From assembly GCA_031269945.1 (NCBI GenBank), contig JAISYK010000006.1, positions 62,001-126,000 on the forward strand: a DNA stretch of 64,000 bases. Reading direction: 5' to 3'. The position numbers and the translations under genes are program-made. Source of the DNA: Candidatus Endomicrobiellum calonymphae. Lineage in GTDB: Bacteria; Elusimicrobiota; Endomicrobiia; Endomicrobiales; Endomicrobiaceae. How positions within the stretch are numbered: position 1 is the first letter of the stretch; the number at the start of each line of letters is the position of its first letter. Shown here piece after piece: positions 25,714 to 35,654 of the stretch. The notes beneath the pieces were generated by a model. It saw only the letters and a program-made list of their open reading frames with translations, did not search any database and was not told the DNA's origin.

Positions 25714-28311
25714 ATGTTAAAAAGTATTTTAAACGCCATTTTTGGCTCTCAAAGCAAGAGAGACGTGAGGGCTGTAAAACCTATACTGGAAGAAGTAAAT
25801 GCTTTCGAGACTCACATAAAAAAAAAATCAGATGATGAGTTAAGATCAAAAACTTTTGAATTTAGAACGCGTCTTTCTAATGGGGAAACTCTTGACGATA
25901 TTTTGCCTGAGGCTTTTGCTTGCGTTAGAGAAGCTTCGTTAAGAACAATAGGCTTAAGGCATTTTGATGTACAGATAGTAGGTGGATATATTTTACATAG
26001 AGGCAAAATAGCTGAGATGAAAACTGGCGAAGGCAAAACTTTAGTTGCTACTCTTGCGGCATACCTTAACGCTTTACCACAAAGAGGAGTGCATATAGTA
26101 ACTGTCAACGATTACCTTGCTAAGAGAGATAGGGAATGGATGGGGGTAGTTTATGAAAAACTCGGACTTACAGTTGGGAATATTGGTCATGATACAAAAA
26201 ACGAAGATAGAAAAGTAGCTTATAATTGTGATGTAACTTATGTGACGAATAACGAACTTGGGTTTGATTATTTAAGAGATAATATGGTTATTGCAAAAGA
26301 GGACAGGGTTCTTCGTCCTTTGAGTTATGCAATCATAGATGAAGTTGATTCAATTTTAATTGATGAAGCAAGGACACCTCTTGTCATTTCCGGTGCGATT
26401 GAACAATCAACAGACAAATATTATGTGTCAAATAAAATTATTTTTAATCTTATTGGCAGAAAAATTACGGAAAATGAGGAAATAAAAGCGAAATATGAAG
26501 GTGTTGATTTGACGAAAGGCTGTGATTACGTTGTTGACGAAAAAAACCATTCAGTTATTTTAACAGATCAAGGTGTTCAAAAAGCTGAAAAAATGCTTGG
26601 TTTAAGAGATATTTATGATGATTTGCAATCTGAGTGGGTGCATCATATAACGCAGGCTATAAAAGCACATAATTTGTATCGTAGAGATGTTGAATATGTG
26701 ATAAAAAATGGTGAAGTTATTATTGTGGATGAGTTTACTGGAAGACTTATGTATGGAAGGAGATGGGCTGATGGGCTTCATCAGGCGATTGAAGCGAAAG
26801 AAAATTTGAAAATTGCAGATGAAAATCAAACTCTTGCAACGATAACGTTTCAAAATTTTTTTAGGATGTATAAAAAAATTGCAGGTATGACTGGAACTGC
26901 CTCGACTGAATCTGCTGAATTTTGGGAAATTTATAAACTTGGTGTCGTTGAGATTCCGACAAATAATCCTATGATAAGAAAAGATTATCCTGATGTTATA
27001 TACAGTACTGAAAAAGAGAAATATAATGCCATAATAGTTGAGATTGACTCTATGTGGAAGAAAGGCCGACCTGTTCTTGTTGGTACAAGATCGATAGAAA
27101 AATCTGAAAAAATCGCGACAATGCTTAGAAGGAAAGGAATACCTCATCAAATTTTAAATGCTAAATATCATGAGCTTGAAGCACAAATTATCGCCGGTGC
27201 TGGTATTAAAAGTGCGGTTACAATAGCTACAAATATGGCTGGTAGAGGAACAGATATTGTTCTTGGCAAGGGCAAATCAGTTCAAAATAAAGAAGTTAAA
27301 AAATATGGCGGACTTCATGTAATAGGAACGGAAAGACATGAATCACGAAGAATTGACAATCAATTAAGGGGTCGTGCTGGGAGGCAGGGCGATCCTGGAT
27401 CTTCTAGGTTTTTCCTTTCTATGGAAGATGAGCTTATGCGTCTTTTTGGCTCTGATAAAATGTCTACTGTAATGCGTAAGCTTGGGTTGAAGGAAGGCGA
27501 AGCTCTTCAACATCCATGGATATCAAAAACCGTAGAAAGTGCACAAAGAAAAGTTGAAGGTATGAATTTTGACATAAGGAAACAGCTTATAGATTTTGAC
27601 AATGTTATAAATAAACAAAGGGAAGCTGTCTATGGTTTAAGAAATGGAATTTTAGATGGCGAGGATATAACGAGCACAATTAAGGATATGATAGATGAAT
27701 CAGTTAAAGAAAAGATTTCTTTATGGGCTGTTGGAAAATATTTAGAAGAATGGGATTGGGTGAGTATAAAGGCGTGGTTGCTTAAGACTTTTGGCATTAA
27801 ATATGAAGTTGAAAACAGGGAGGAAGTAAAATTTGTAAGTAGGAAGGCTGCTCAATCTAGTATCTTTGAGGAGATTCTTAAAGCTTATGGTAAAAGGGAA
27901 GAACAGCTTACTACTGGAATTATGTTCAACTTACAGAGAACAATATTTATACAAATGATAGATTCTTCATGGAAGGATCACTTATATGAGCTTGATCAAC
28001 TAAAACACAGTATTGGCTATAGGGCGTATGCTCAAAGAGATCCAAAAATTGAATATCAAAAAGAGTCTTTTGTTTTGTTTGAATCTATGATGAAAAGGAT
28101 AAGAGAAAACACAATAGAATATATATTTAAAATTCAAGTTGACACAAAGATACATGGAATGACAAAATTACAGAATTTTAAAAAAAATAGATTTGAGAAA
28201 TATAAACAAGGGGAATTTAATAAAAATTTAAACAAAATAAAAATAGGAAGGAATGATTTATGTCTTTGCGGAAGCGGTAAAAAATATAAAAAATGTTGCG
28301 GTGCGTCCTGA
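25714..28311 (+). CDS. secA: Preprotein translocase ATPase SecA
   Basis: Motor ATPase that drives proteins through SecYEG. 865 residues. Nucleotide-binding domain 1 with MKTGEGKTLVATL (Walker A) and DEVDSILIDEARTPL; PPXD region; NBD2 with ATNMAGRGTDI and QLRGRAGRQGD; helical scaffold; and a C-terminal zinc-binding SEC-C tail, CLCGSGKKYKKCCG, used for SecB or lipid binding. Start ATG at 25714; a G7 tract lies at 25695-25701 just upstream. All motifs are intact. Confidence 0.98.
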   Translation: MLKSILNAIFGSQSKRDVRAVKPILEEVNAFETHIKKKSDDELRSKTFEFRTRLSNGETLDDILPEAFACVREASLRTIGLRHFDVQIVGGYILHRGKIAEMKTGEGKTLVATLAAYLNALPQRGVHIVTVNDYLAKRDREWMGVVYEKLGLTVGNIGHDTKNEDRKVAYNCDVTYVTNNELGFDYLRDNMVIAKEDRVLRPLSYAIIDEVDSILIDEARTPLVISGAIEQSTDKYYVSNKIIFNLIGRKITENEEIKAKYEGVDLTKGCDYVVDEKNHSVILTDQGVQKAEKMLGLRDIYDDLQSEWVHHITQAIKAHNLYRRDVEYVIKNGEVIIVDEFTGRLMYGRRWADGLHQAIEAKENLKIADENQTLATITFQNFFRMYKKIAGMTGTASTESAEFWEIYKLGVVEIPTNNPMIRKDYPDVIYSTEKEKYNAIIVEIDSMWKKGRPVLVGTRSIEKSEKIATMLRRKGIPHQILNAKYHELEAQIIAGAGIKSAVTIATNMAGRGTDIVLGKGKSVQNKEVKKYGGLHVIGTERHESRRIDNQLRGRAGRQGDPGSSRFFLSMEDELMRLFGSDKMSTVMRKLGLKEGEALQHPWISKTVESAQRKVEGMNFDIRKQLIDFDNVINKQREAVYGLRNGILDGEDITSTIKDMIDESVKEKISLWAVGKYLEEWDWVSIKAWLLKTFGIKYEVENREEVKFVSRKAAQSSIFEEILKAYGKREEQLTTGIMFNLQRTIFIQMIDSSWKDHLYELDQLKHSIGYRAYAQRDPKIEYQKESFVLFESMMKRIRENTIEYIFKIQVDTKIHGMTKLQNFKKNRFEKYKQGEFNKNLNKIKIGRNDLCLCGSGKKYKKCCGAS

Positions 28312-28642
28312 TAATGAATTGTGCGTAAAGCATTTTCAATTGCTGGAAATTTTGTTGTTGAGATGCCATTTAAAAAGTATGCAGATTATAATAAATGCAT
28401 AAGATTTTTTTTAAAATAAACCTTCTTTAGTTTAAATATGAATAGTTCTAGTTTTTGTAATATTATTTTTGTGATTATCCAATTATTGAATTAAAATTCA
28501 ACAAATTTTTATTGAGAATTTTGTTGAGTATGTGGCGTTTTTAAGTATTTTTGCTCGTTGATGACGTTATATTGGCTTAAGTTTGAATGGAAATGAAAAA
28601 TTTGAGGAAAATCTTTAAATTACAAGTGCGTTATGTAAGAAT
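28312..28642. other. Spacer between secA and lnt
   Basis: 331 bases, AT-rich. A short protein-like stretch directly after secA (RKAFSIAGNFVVEMPFKKY) has no recognisable family and runs into stops. Nothing else was seen. Confidence 0.4.
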
Positions 28643-30184
28643 ATGAAGTTGAATTACAAAAAAATTGCAATTTGTGGTGTAACGGGGCTCTTGACTGCAT
28701 CTGCATTTCCTAAATTGAACTTGTTTTTTTTTGCATGGGTAGCTTTTATCCCTATGATTTTTGTAATAACGAAAACGGGACTGAAAGCTTCTTTTTTTTA
28801 CGGTTTTATTTCTGGCTTTGTTTTTAACATATTTGGACTTTACTGGCTCGTTTCAATGCTTCAATTTAACATTGGTTCTTATGCACAGTCGATAGTTGCA
28901 TCTTGTGCTTTGTGGACTTATCTTGCTTTATATTGGGGAATATGGAGTTTGTGGCTAAATCTATTAATTTCTAAGAATATTCTAAAAAATGCATTTTATT
29001 CAAATATTCTTTTAGCTTTTTTTGCTTCTTGTATGTGGATTTTACTTGAATATCTAAGAACATATTTGCTTACTGGTTTCCCTTGGATGCTTATTGGATA
29101 TTCTCAATTTAAATTTACTGAAATTATACAAATAGCTGAATTTACTGGCGTGTATGGTGTGTCTTTTTTAATAGTATTTTGTAATTTGTGTCTTTATTTT
29201 TGGCTCTCAAAGAAAAAAGAGAATTTGAGGTATACTAATTCATATTTATTTACGGTTTTGCTGCTTATTGTTGGGTTTTCAATATTTGGATTGATAAGAG
29301 CTAGTAAGTTCAGATCTTTAGGTGATCGAGAATTTATTGTTGCTGTTGTACAGCCAAATATAGATCAGTACAGGAAATGGAATTCCGATTATATAAGCAG
29401 CGTTTTATCTGATCTTAAAAAGTATGCTTTTGAAATTTCTAAAATTAGAGCTGACCTGGTGGTTTGGCCTGAAACTGTGTTTGCAGGTTTTATTAATAGA
29501 GATAAATATTTATACAATAGTGCAAAGCAGATAACAAGCATTGCTGGTGGATTAAATATTGTTGGTTCTTTTTATAATGATGAGAAAAATAGGCATTTTA
29601 ATGTTGTTTTAGCTTTTGAAAATGGCAATTGTAAAGGTATGCATAAGAAAAATCATTTAGTAGTTTTTGGAGAATTTATTCCATTTAAAACTTTTTTTTC
29701 GAAATTTTTTGGTGTCTTAAGTCAAATGAATGATTTGATGAAAGGTGAGGATAATGAAGTTTTTAGCAATGGTAAAATGAGTGTGGGATCGATTATATGT
29801 TCCGAAAATTTTTTTTCGAATATTTCAAGAAAATTTGCTCTTTCAGGAGCAAAAGTTTTTACGAATCATACAAATGATGCATGGTTTTTTGATACGGCTG
29901 CACCATATCAGCATTTTATGATGAATGTATTTAGAGCTATTGAAAATCGTAAATCTGTTATGGTCTCTGCAAATTCTGGAATTTCTGGAATAATTGAATC
30001 TTCAGGGATAATTATAGAAAAGACTTCATCCCTAAAAAAGGGGTTACTTATTGGCAAATTTTTTCAAAATAATTTTAAAACTTTTTATACAAAGTACGGT
30101 GATTTGTTTGTGGGCCTATGCGTTGTTTTACTTTTGGGTTTAGTATTTCTAAGGTTAAGTCTTGTTATTCGAAGTAAAATTTAG
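28643..30184 (+). CDS. lnt: Apolipoprotein N-acyltransferase
   Basis: Adds the third acyl chain to lipoproteins in the inner membrane. 513 residues: about six hydrophobic segments in the first 210 residues, then a nitrilase-type catalytic domain, then one C-terminal membrane helix (about 485-505). The catalytic triad positions are Glu in VVWPETVFAG, Lys in KNHLVVFGEFIPF and Cys in SIICSENFF. Retention fits the presence of a lipobox in LptC and indicates that an outer membrane with lipoproteins is still made. Confidence 0.95.
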   Translation: MKLNYKKIAICGVTGLLTASAFPKLNLFFFAWVAFIPMIFVITKTGLKASFFYGFISGFVFNIFGLYWLVSMLQFNIGSYAQSIVASCALWTYLALYWGIWSLWLNLLISKNILKNAFYSNILLAFFASCMWILLEYLRTYLLTGFPWMLIGYSQFKFTEIIQIAEFTGVYGVSFLIVFCNLCLYFWLSKKKENLRYTNSYLFTVLLLIVGFSIFGLIRASKFRSLGDREFIVAVVQPNIDQYRKWNSDYISSVLSDLKKYAFEISKIRADLVVWPETVFAGFINRDKYLYNSAKQITSIAGGLNIVGSFYNDEKNRHFNVVLAFENGNCKGMHKKNHLVVFGEFIPFKTFFSKFFGVLSQMNDLMKGEDNEVFSNGKMSVGSIICSENFFSNISRKFALSGAKVFTNHTNDAWFFDTAAPYQHFMMNVFRAIENRKSVMVSANSGISGIIESSGIIIEKTSSLKKGLLIGKFFQNNFKTFYTKYGDLFVGLCVVLLLGLVFLRLSLVIRSKI

Positions 30185-30325
30185 TGCTTTGTTTATATTA
30201 TATGAAGTTTTACTGAGTTGAATTGTTAATAAGAGACTGTGGAGTAAAATTAAGCTTGGATTTTAAGTTTTGCGGATTATTGATGGGTGTTATAATATAA
30301 TACGATAAATAAAAAGGGTTGTAAG

Positions 30326-31427
30326 ATGCTTATACTTGAAAAACAAAAAGAAATAATAGACGCATTAAGGGGGTTTCTTTAATATTGATTCAAAAATGGA
30401 TCAAATTAAAGAGATTGAAGTTGAAATATCTAAAGCTAGTTTTTGGGATGATAAGAATAGAGCTAAACAAATTATGGCGGAACTAGATGTTTTGAAAAGT
30501 ACTTACCAGTTGTGGCAAGATTTGAATACCCGGGTTAATGATTTAATCGACTTAAAAGAGCTTGCCAAATGCGAAGATGATGAAAGTTTTTTTAAAGATA
30601 TTGAGAACGTCAGCAAAAAACTTGAAAGAGATTTATTGGCTTTTGAATCTAAAATGAAACTTGATGATGATCACGATAAAAATGACGCCATTGTATCTAT
30701 ACACGCTGGAGCTGGGGGTATGGAATCCTGCGATTGGGTGCAAATGTTAGCGAGAATGTATTCTAGGTGGGCTGCAGATAAGGGATTTGGGATAGAGGTT
30801 GTAGATATTCTAGATGGTGACGAAGTCGGAATAAAAAGGATAACGATTGTAATAAAAGGCAATTATGCTTATGGTCTTTTGCAATCAGAAGTAGGCGTTC
30901 ATAGACTTGTTAGAGTTTCTCCATTTGATTCAAATAAAAGAAGACATACTTCATTTAGTTCAGTTGACGTCATAGCGATGGTGGCGGATAACATCGACGT
31001 AATTATAGAAAATAAGGATATAAGAATCGATACTTATAGATCCTCTGGGGCTGGAGGTCAACATATAAACAAGACAGATTCAGCAGTGAGAATTACCCAT
31101 TTACCTACAGGAATAATAGTTCAATCGCAAAATGATCGCTCACAGATAAAAAACAAAATAACCGCCATGAAGCTTTTAAAGGCTAAACTTTATGAATTTG
31201 AACGTGAAAAGCGACGTGCCACTTATGAAAAACATTATAATGAAAAAGGTGCCATAGAATGGGGTAGTCAGATACGCTCTTATGTTTTTATGCCTTATCA
31301 GCTTGTAAAAGACCATAGGACAGGATACGAAACATCGCATTTAGATTTAATTATGGATGGGAAAATTGACGAGTTTATAAATGCGTATTTGTCATGTAAA
31401 TTTAAAAAATCAACAATAAAAAAGTAG
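30326..31427 (+). CDS. prfB: Peptide chain release factor 2, expressed by programmed +1 frameshift at UAA
   Basis: RF2 terminates translation at UGA and UAA. Frame 1 starts at ATG 30326 and reads 18 codons ending ALRGFL, then TAA at 30380-30382. A +1 slip on CTT (30377-30379) continues in frame 2 as NIDSKMDQIKE and gives a product of about 366 residues, the normal RF2 size. The catalytic GGQ loop is in SSGAGGQHINKTDSAV and the stop-recognition tripeptide region is in LVRVSPFDSNKRRHTS. The frame-2 part alone (from 30396) lacks the conserved N-terminus. The stop in the slip site is UAA where the family almost always has UGA. Confidence 0.95.
30368..30383 (+). promoter_or_regulatory. prfB: prfB recoding site: internal SD, CTT slip codon, UAA stop
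   Basis: The bases AGGGGGTTTCTTTAAT match the classical RF2 slip site (AGGGGG-TAT-CTT-TGA-C of E. coli): an internal Shine-Dalgarno-like AGGGGG, a three-base spacer, the slippery CTT and a stop. Spacing is identical to the classical site. The stop is TAA, and the next base in frame 2 makes AAT in place of GAC. Whether UAA supports efficient slippage is inferred, not shown by the sequence. Confidence 0.88.
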
Positions 31428-31563
31428 AATGTGTCGTGGAAAATTGATTTTTATTTATAAAAGTTGTTTTTTGTGATTTTTAGCTCTGTATATAAGCAGA
31501 TTGATTTTTGTGAATTTTGACATCAAGTTGAATTTTTGTTAGAATCGTTCAACGGGTGGGGAG

Positions 31564-32199
31564 GTGAGTGAGAATATTGTAATGAGAATTTTAAAAGAAG
31601 GGTATTCGTTTATCGGGATTCCTCTTGTTTTGGGTCTTGGAGTACTTGTGCTGGGCAGAAGTAAAGTTTTGGTTTTATTGGGGATTTTATGTGTTTTGAT
31701 TTCGTTATTTTGCGTTTATTTTTTCAGAGATCCTAGAGTGCAAACAGCAGATGGCGATAATTTGGTACTTTCTCCGTGTAGTGGGACAGTTTTGGAAATA
31801 AGTGAGAGTGAAAAAGATAGGATTGTAAGAGTATTTTTATCTGTTTTAGATGTGCATTTACAGCGTTCTCCAGTTGCGGGAAAAGTCGTGAATATTGAGC
31901 ATAGACCTGGAAAATTTTTAAGAGCTATGAATCCGCAGGCTCATATAGTCAACGAGCAGAATATTATAGCTATAAAAAATAATAGTGGGGAATATTTTGT
32001 TAAACAAGTGGCAGGAATACTTGCTAGAAGGTGTGTTTCGTGGGTAAAATGTGGCGACATTTTAAAAAGCGGTGATAAAATAGGTATGATAAAGTTTGGT
32101 TCTCAGGTTGATTTGTATATGCCTAAAAGTGCTAGTGTTAGAGTAAAACGAGGAGATAAGGTTGTAGCTGGCGTAACAGTTTTTGCATCTCTAGGTTAA
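31564..32199 (+). CDS. psd: Phosphatidylserine decarboxylase, short type
   Basis: Makes phosphatidylethanolamine from phosphatidylserine. 211 residues as in the short PSD class. GTG start at 31564 after GGTGGGGAG. Two hydrophobic segments in the first 50 residues, then the PSD core with YFFRDP, LSPCSGTV, DVHLQRSPV and the self-cleavage site Gly-Ser in KFGSQVDLYMP, where Ser180 becomes the pyruvoyl group. The next gene is phosphatidylserine synthase, so the pair supplies the main membrane lipid. Confidence 0.94.
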   Translation: MSENIVMRILKEGYSFIGIPLVLGLGVLVLGRSKVLVLLGILCVLISLFCVYFFRDPRVQTADGDNLVLSPCSGTVLEISESEKDRIVRVFLSVLDVHLQRSPVAGKVVNIEHRPGKFLRAMNPQAHIVNEQNIIAIKNNSGEYFVKQVAGILARRCVSWVKCGDILKSGDKIGMIKFGSQVDLYMPKSASVRVKRGDKVVAGVTVFASLG

Positions 32200-32234
32200 T
32201 TATTAAAAATAATGAATAAATATCGAGCGATTTC

Positions 32235-33029
32235 ATGGCTAGGAAATTAAAGAAAAGTGTGGCGAGTTTTTTTACATGTGGTAACATGATATGTGGTTAC
32301 CTGTCTATGATATCGGTAGTGAATGGAGATTTTTTAAAAGCATCGTGGCTTCTTGCAATTGCGATAGTTCTTGATATGATGGACGGGAGAATAGCTAGGA
32401 TAACAAATACGACGAGCAGTTTTGGTGTTCAGTTAGATTCTTTAAGCGATTTAGTTTCGTTTGGGGTTGCTCCTTCACTTATGATGTATCAGTTTATTTT
32501 AAGAGATTTGGACAAAATTGGTATTGCAATTGCTGTGCTGCTTGTCTTATGTAGTGCGTTGCGGCTTGCAAGATTTAATGTTATAGCTAAAAGAAGCGCT
32601 GCTGTACACGGTTTTTTTGTAGGTTTGCCGACTCCAGCTTCGGCGGGATTGTTAGTATTTTTTGTGCTAAGTTATGAGTTGTCTATTAGATCTTTGGCAC
32701 TTAAAGCAGCTCCAATTTTAATTAAAAGTGTACCATTACTGCTAGGTATGATGCCTGTAGTAATGATAGTTTTGTCTTTGCTTATGGTTTCAAATCTTCC
32801 ATATGTTTCTTTTAAAAAAATAAAATTTTCTTGCTATGAGAAATTTAATCTTTTAGTTATGATACTACTTCTCATATGCGTGTTTGTGTGGGATATTGTC
32901 AGTAGTATTGTCTTTATGTTGTTTTTTGTGTATATTCTTTCTGGCATGTGTGGTTATGTGATAAGATTGTGGAAGAATTTGAGAAAAATTTATTTAAAAA
33001 AAGTAGGTGACGTTGACGTTGGCGATTGA
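32235..33029 (+). CDS. pssA: CDP-diacylglycerol-serine O-phosphatidyltransferase
   Basis: Integral membrane CDP-alcohol phosphotransferase that makes phosphatidylserine. 264 residues with six to seven hydrophobic segments. The catalytic motif D-x2-D-G-x2-A-R-x8-G-x3-D-x3-D is complete: Asp47, Asp50, Gly51, Ala54, Arg55, Gly64, Asp68 and Asp72. ATG start 35 bases after psd. The psd-pssA order is common across Gram-negative groups. Confidence 0.95.
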   Translation: MARKLKKSVASFFTCGNMICGYLSMISVVNGDFLKASWLLAIAIVLDMMDGRIARITNTTSSFGVQLDSLSDLVSFGVAPSLMMYQFILRDLDKIGIAIAVLLVLCSALRLARFNVIAKRSAAVHGFFVGLPTPASAGLLVFFVLSYELSIRSLALKAAPILIKSVPLLLGMMPVVMIVLSLLMVSNLPYVSFKKIKFSCYEKFNLLVMILLLICVFVWDIVSSIVFMLFFVYILSGMCGYVIRLWKNLRKIYLKKVGDVDVGD

Positions 33030-33661
33030 ACAAGTTTTTAATTTTGATTAAACCTTGATTTTGATTAAACTTGATGGATGGAGTTAAGAGGTTCTTTAAC
33101 ACGGCAAGAAGAATGGGGGGTGGAAGTGTTTTAAGATTGAGATTTTTCCCAATTAAGAATGAATGGTAGGGCTGTAAGATGGATTCAAAAATAACTGAAG
33201 TGAGCCACGGAGGGTTGGCAGAGTTGCAATGTTATCGACTAAAGGGTTGGTCGTTTTTTTTGTTTGAACTTTTTGAAGGATCGTATTCAAGGGAAGGGAG
33301 GTATATGGGAAACGTGGAATGAGGTGCTAGCATTTGTTCATCTAGGGGAAAATGCCATTGCCAAGACGAAAAAAAATACGAGGTTGAGATGTGAAAGTAA
33401 GTCCAGAAGAAAAGTAGTTGATCTTTGTATCAATTAGTGGTGCTATTTGGGAGGATAACGAGTAAAATTATGAGGGAGATGTTGTACCGCTGTTCTTCTG
33501 ATTTGTTGGAATTTGAAAAAAATTAAGTTAGAGATAGTGAAAAAAGATGTATACGCTACAAAAAAAAGTTGTAGTTGATGAGTAAGGAAAAATAGTTTGG
33601 GCTAATTTATGGAAAGATATTTTTGTGACTAAAAAACAATAATGTTGGGAGCGTATAAAAA
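33030..33661. other. Decayed region, possible anthranilate synthase fragment
   Basis: 632 bases with stops in all frames. From about 33190 one frame reads TEVSHGGLAELQ and GWSFFLFELFEGSYSREGRY, which resembles the N-terminal block of anthranilate/aminodeoxychorismate synthase component I (TPVxxxxxL...sFLLESveGgxxxgRYS). A weak SGAIWEDNE near 33440 could be the GGAVGYxgYD block. This is only suggestive, and I do not call a gene. Confidence 0.3.
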
Positions 33662-35431
33662 ATGCTAACGTCGTTGGATTTGTTTGTACGAGAGATGCGG
33701 GAGCTTCTTATACCTGATAACATTTATATTATGGATGGTTCTCGAGATGAAGCGGAGAAGTTGGTAGGTGTTGCTCAGAAATCAGAAGTAGGTGGAAGGG
33801 TTTCTTTAGAGAAATTGAACGATGAGGAATATCCAAACTCGTACTATCATCGTTCAGCTCCCAATGATGTTGCACGTGCTGAGCATTTGACTTATGTATG
33901 TACTGATTCGAAAGAACAAGCTGGACCAAATAATAATTGGATGGATCCTCAAGAAGCGAAAAAAAGAATGGTAGGCTTTTTCAAAGGCACTATGAAAGGG
34001 AGAACAATGTATGTTATACCTTTCGTTATGGGGACTCCTAAGTCAAAGTATGCAAAAAATTGCGTCCAGGTAACAGACTCTGTTTACGTTGCTTTAAGTA
34101 TGAGAATTATGTCAAGAGTTGGGAAACAGGCTATTGAAAGAATAGGTAATTCGTCCGACTTTTTTAGAGGAGTTCACTCTATAGGTGATGTAAATCCCGA
34201 TAAAAGATTTATTATGCACTTCCCTCAGGAAAATCTTGTTATGAGTTTCGGATCTGGATATGGTGGGAATGCTTTGCTTGGAAAGAAATGTTATTCTTTA
34301 AGAATTGCTTCTTATTTAGGCTACAAGGAGGGTTGGCTTGCTGAACACATGATTATTATGGGTGTGCAATCTCCCGAGGGGAAAGTGACATATTTTCTTG
34401 GAGCTTTTCCATCTGCATGTGGAAAAACTAATCTTACTCTACTAGAACCTGTACTTAAGGGTTATAAAATTTGGACATTGGGGGATGATATAGCTTGGAT
34501 TAACGTTGGGGAAGACAAACAACTTTATGCGATTAACCCTGAATCTGGTTTTTTTGGAGTAGCACCTGGGACAGGATTTAACACAAATCCTGTTATGATG
34601 AAAACGCTTAAAAATGATAAGTTTTACCCAACATTATTTACAAACACGGCTATTAATAATTTTAATAATACTCCGTGGTGGGAGGGAGTCTCAGATGACA
34701 TTCCTACAGATTTAAGAGATTGGCAGGGACAAAAATACGATAGGAATTCTGGTAAGCCTGCGGCTCATCCGAATTCGAGATTTACGGTTTCAATTTATAA
34801 TTGCCCTACGCTTTCGCCAGAATACGATAATCTTAAAGGTGTTCCTATTTCAGGAATAATTTTTGGTGGTCGTAGAAGGGATACGATTCCGCTTGTGTAT
34901 GAAGCTGAAGATTGGAACAGCGGTGTATTTACTGCTTCCATATTAGGCTCTGAGACGACTGCAGCCGCGAGTGGCCAGTTAGGAAATGTAAGGCGTGATC
35001 CTATGGCTATGTTGCCTTTTTGTGGGTATAATATGGGAGATTATTTCCATCATTGGTTAGATGTTGGTAAAAGGATAGAAAAGCATCCTAAGATATTTAT
35101 GGTGAACTGGTTTAGAAAGGATGAAAATGGCAAATTTATGTGGCCGGGTTTCAAAGATAATTTTAGAATTATAAAATGGATGTTGGATAGGATTGAAGGG
35201 AAGACTGGTTTCAAAAAACGTGAAATAGGTTTGTTCCCTGAGGAAAATTCCATAGATTTGAGCGGTTTTGATATTAAAAAAGAAGCTATGGAAAAATTGT
35301 TAAAAATTGATAGGGAAGATTGGAAAAGGGAAATATCAATGATAGAAGAGTTTTACGCAAGGTTTGGCAATAAAATTCCTGTGGACCTGAGAAATCATCT
35401 ATCTAATCTTAGAAAAAAATTTGGAGTATAA
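33662..35431 (+). CDS. pckG: Phosphoenolpyruvate carboxykinase (GTP)
   Basis: Interconverts oxaloacetate plus GTP and PEP plus CO2. 589 residues, full length for the GTP class. Kinase-1 loop GAFPSACGKTNL with reactive Cys253 and Lys255; DDIAW; substrate loop RSAPNDVARAEHLT; GTP-class FFGVAPGTGFNTNP and GGRRRDTIPLVYEA. ATG start. It can make PEP for the retained EI/HPr relay and for biosynthesis, or fix CO2 in the reverse direction. A good terminator follows. Confidence 0.97.
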   Translation: MLTSLDLFVREMRELLIPDNIYIMDGSRDEAEKLVGVAQKSEVGGRVSLEKLNDEEYPNSYYHRSAPNDVARAEHLTYVCTDSKEQAGPNNNWMDPQEAKKRMVGFFKGTMKGRTMYVIPFVMGTPKSKYAKNCVQVTDSVYVALSMRIMSRVGKQAIERIGNSSDFFRGVHSIGDVNPDKRFIMHFPQENLVMSFGSGYGGNALLGKKCYSLRIASYLGYKEGWLAEHMIIMGVQSPEGKVTYFLGAFPSACGKTNLTLLEPVLKGYKIWTLGDDIAWINVGEDKQLYAINPESGFFGVAPGTGFNTNPVMMKTLKNDKFYPTLFTNTAINNFNNTPWWEGVSDDIPTDLRDWQGQKYDRNSGKPAAHPNSRFTVSIYNCPTLSPEYDNLKGVPISGIIFGGRRRDTIPLVYEAEDWNSGVFTASILGSETTAAASGQLGNVRRDPMAMLPFCGYNMGDYFHHWLDVGKRIEKHPKIFMVNWFRKDENGKFMWPGFKDNFRIIKWMLDRIEGKTGFKKREIGLFPEENSIDLSGFDIKKEAMEKLLKIDREDWKREISMIEEFYARFGNKIPVDLRNHLSNLRKKFGV

Positions 35432-35482
35432 ATATGTAATGTATTTTGAATTTATAATTTCGTGTGTATTGTATAGTAAATA

Positions 35483-35528
35483 AATAGAGGCTGAAAAGAT
35501 TTTTTTTGACAGTCTCTATTTGTTTTTA
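35483..35528 (+). terminator. Rho-independent terminator after pckG
   Basis: AATAGAGGCTG (35483-35493) pairs with CAGTCTCTATT (35510-35520) over 11 bp with one G-T wobble, loop 16 bases, followed by TGTTTTT. It lies 52 bases after the pckG stop and before the Nudix gene. Confidence 0.75.
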
Positions 35529-35654
35529 ATATTAGGGAAAATGATAGAATAAAAAAGGTGGTAACAGAATTGAAGAAGCTGGAAGTAGGAGAATGATAAT
35601 CTTTAAAATACGAGGCATTTTCTCGGCAAGATGATTATTTTGGAGAGTATGATT

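Noticed and set aside
26602-27150. 182-codon minus-strand frame
   Set aside because: It is antisense to the conserved core of secA, has no family motif, and is rich in Ser/Phe/Ile as expected of a shadow frame.
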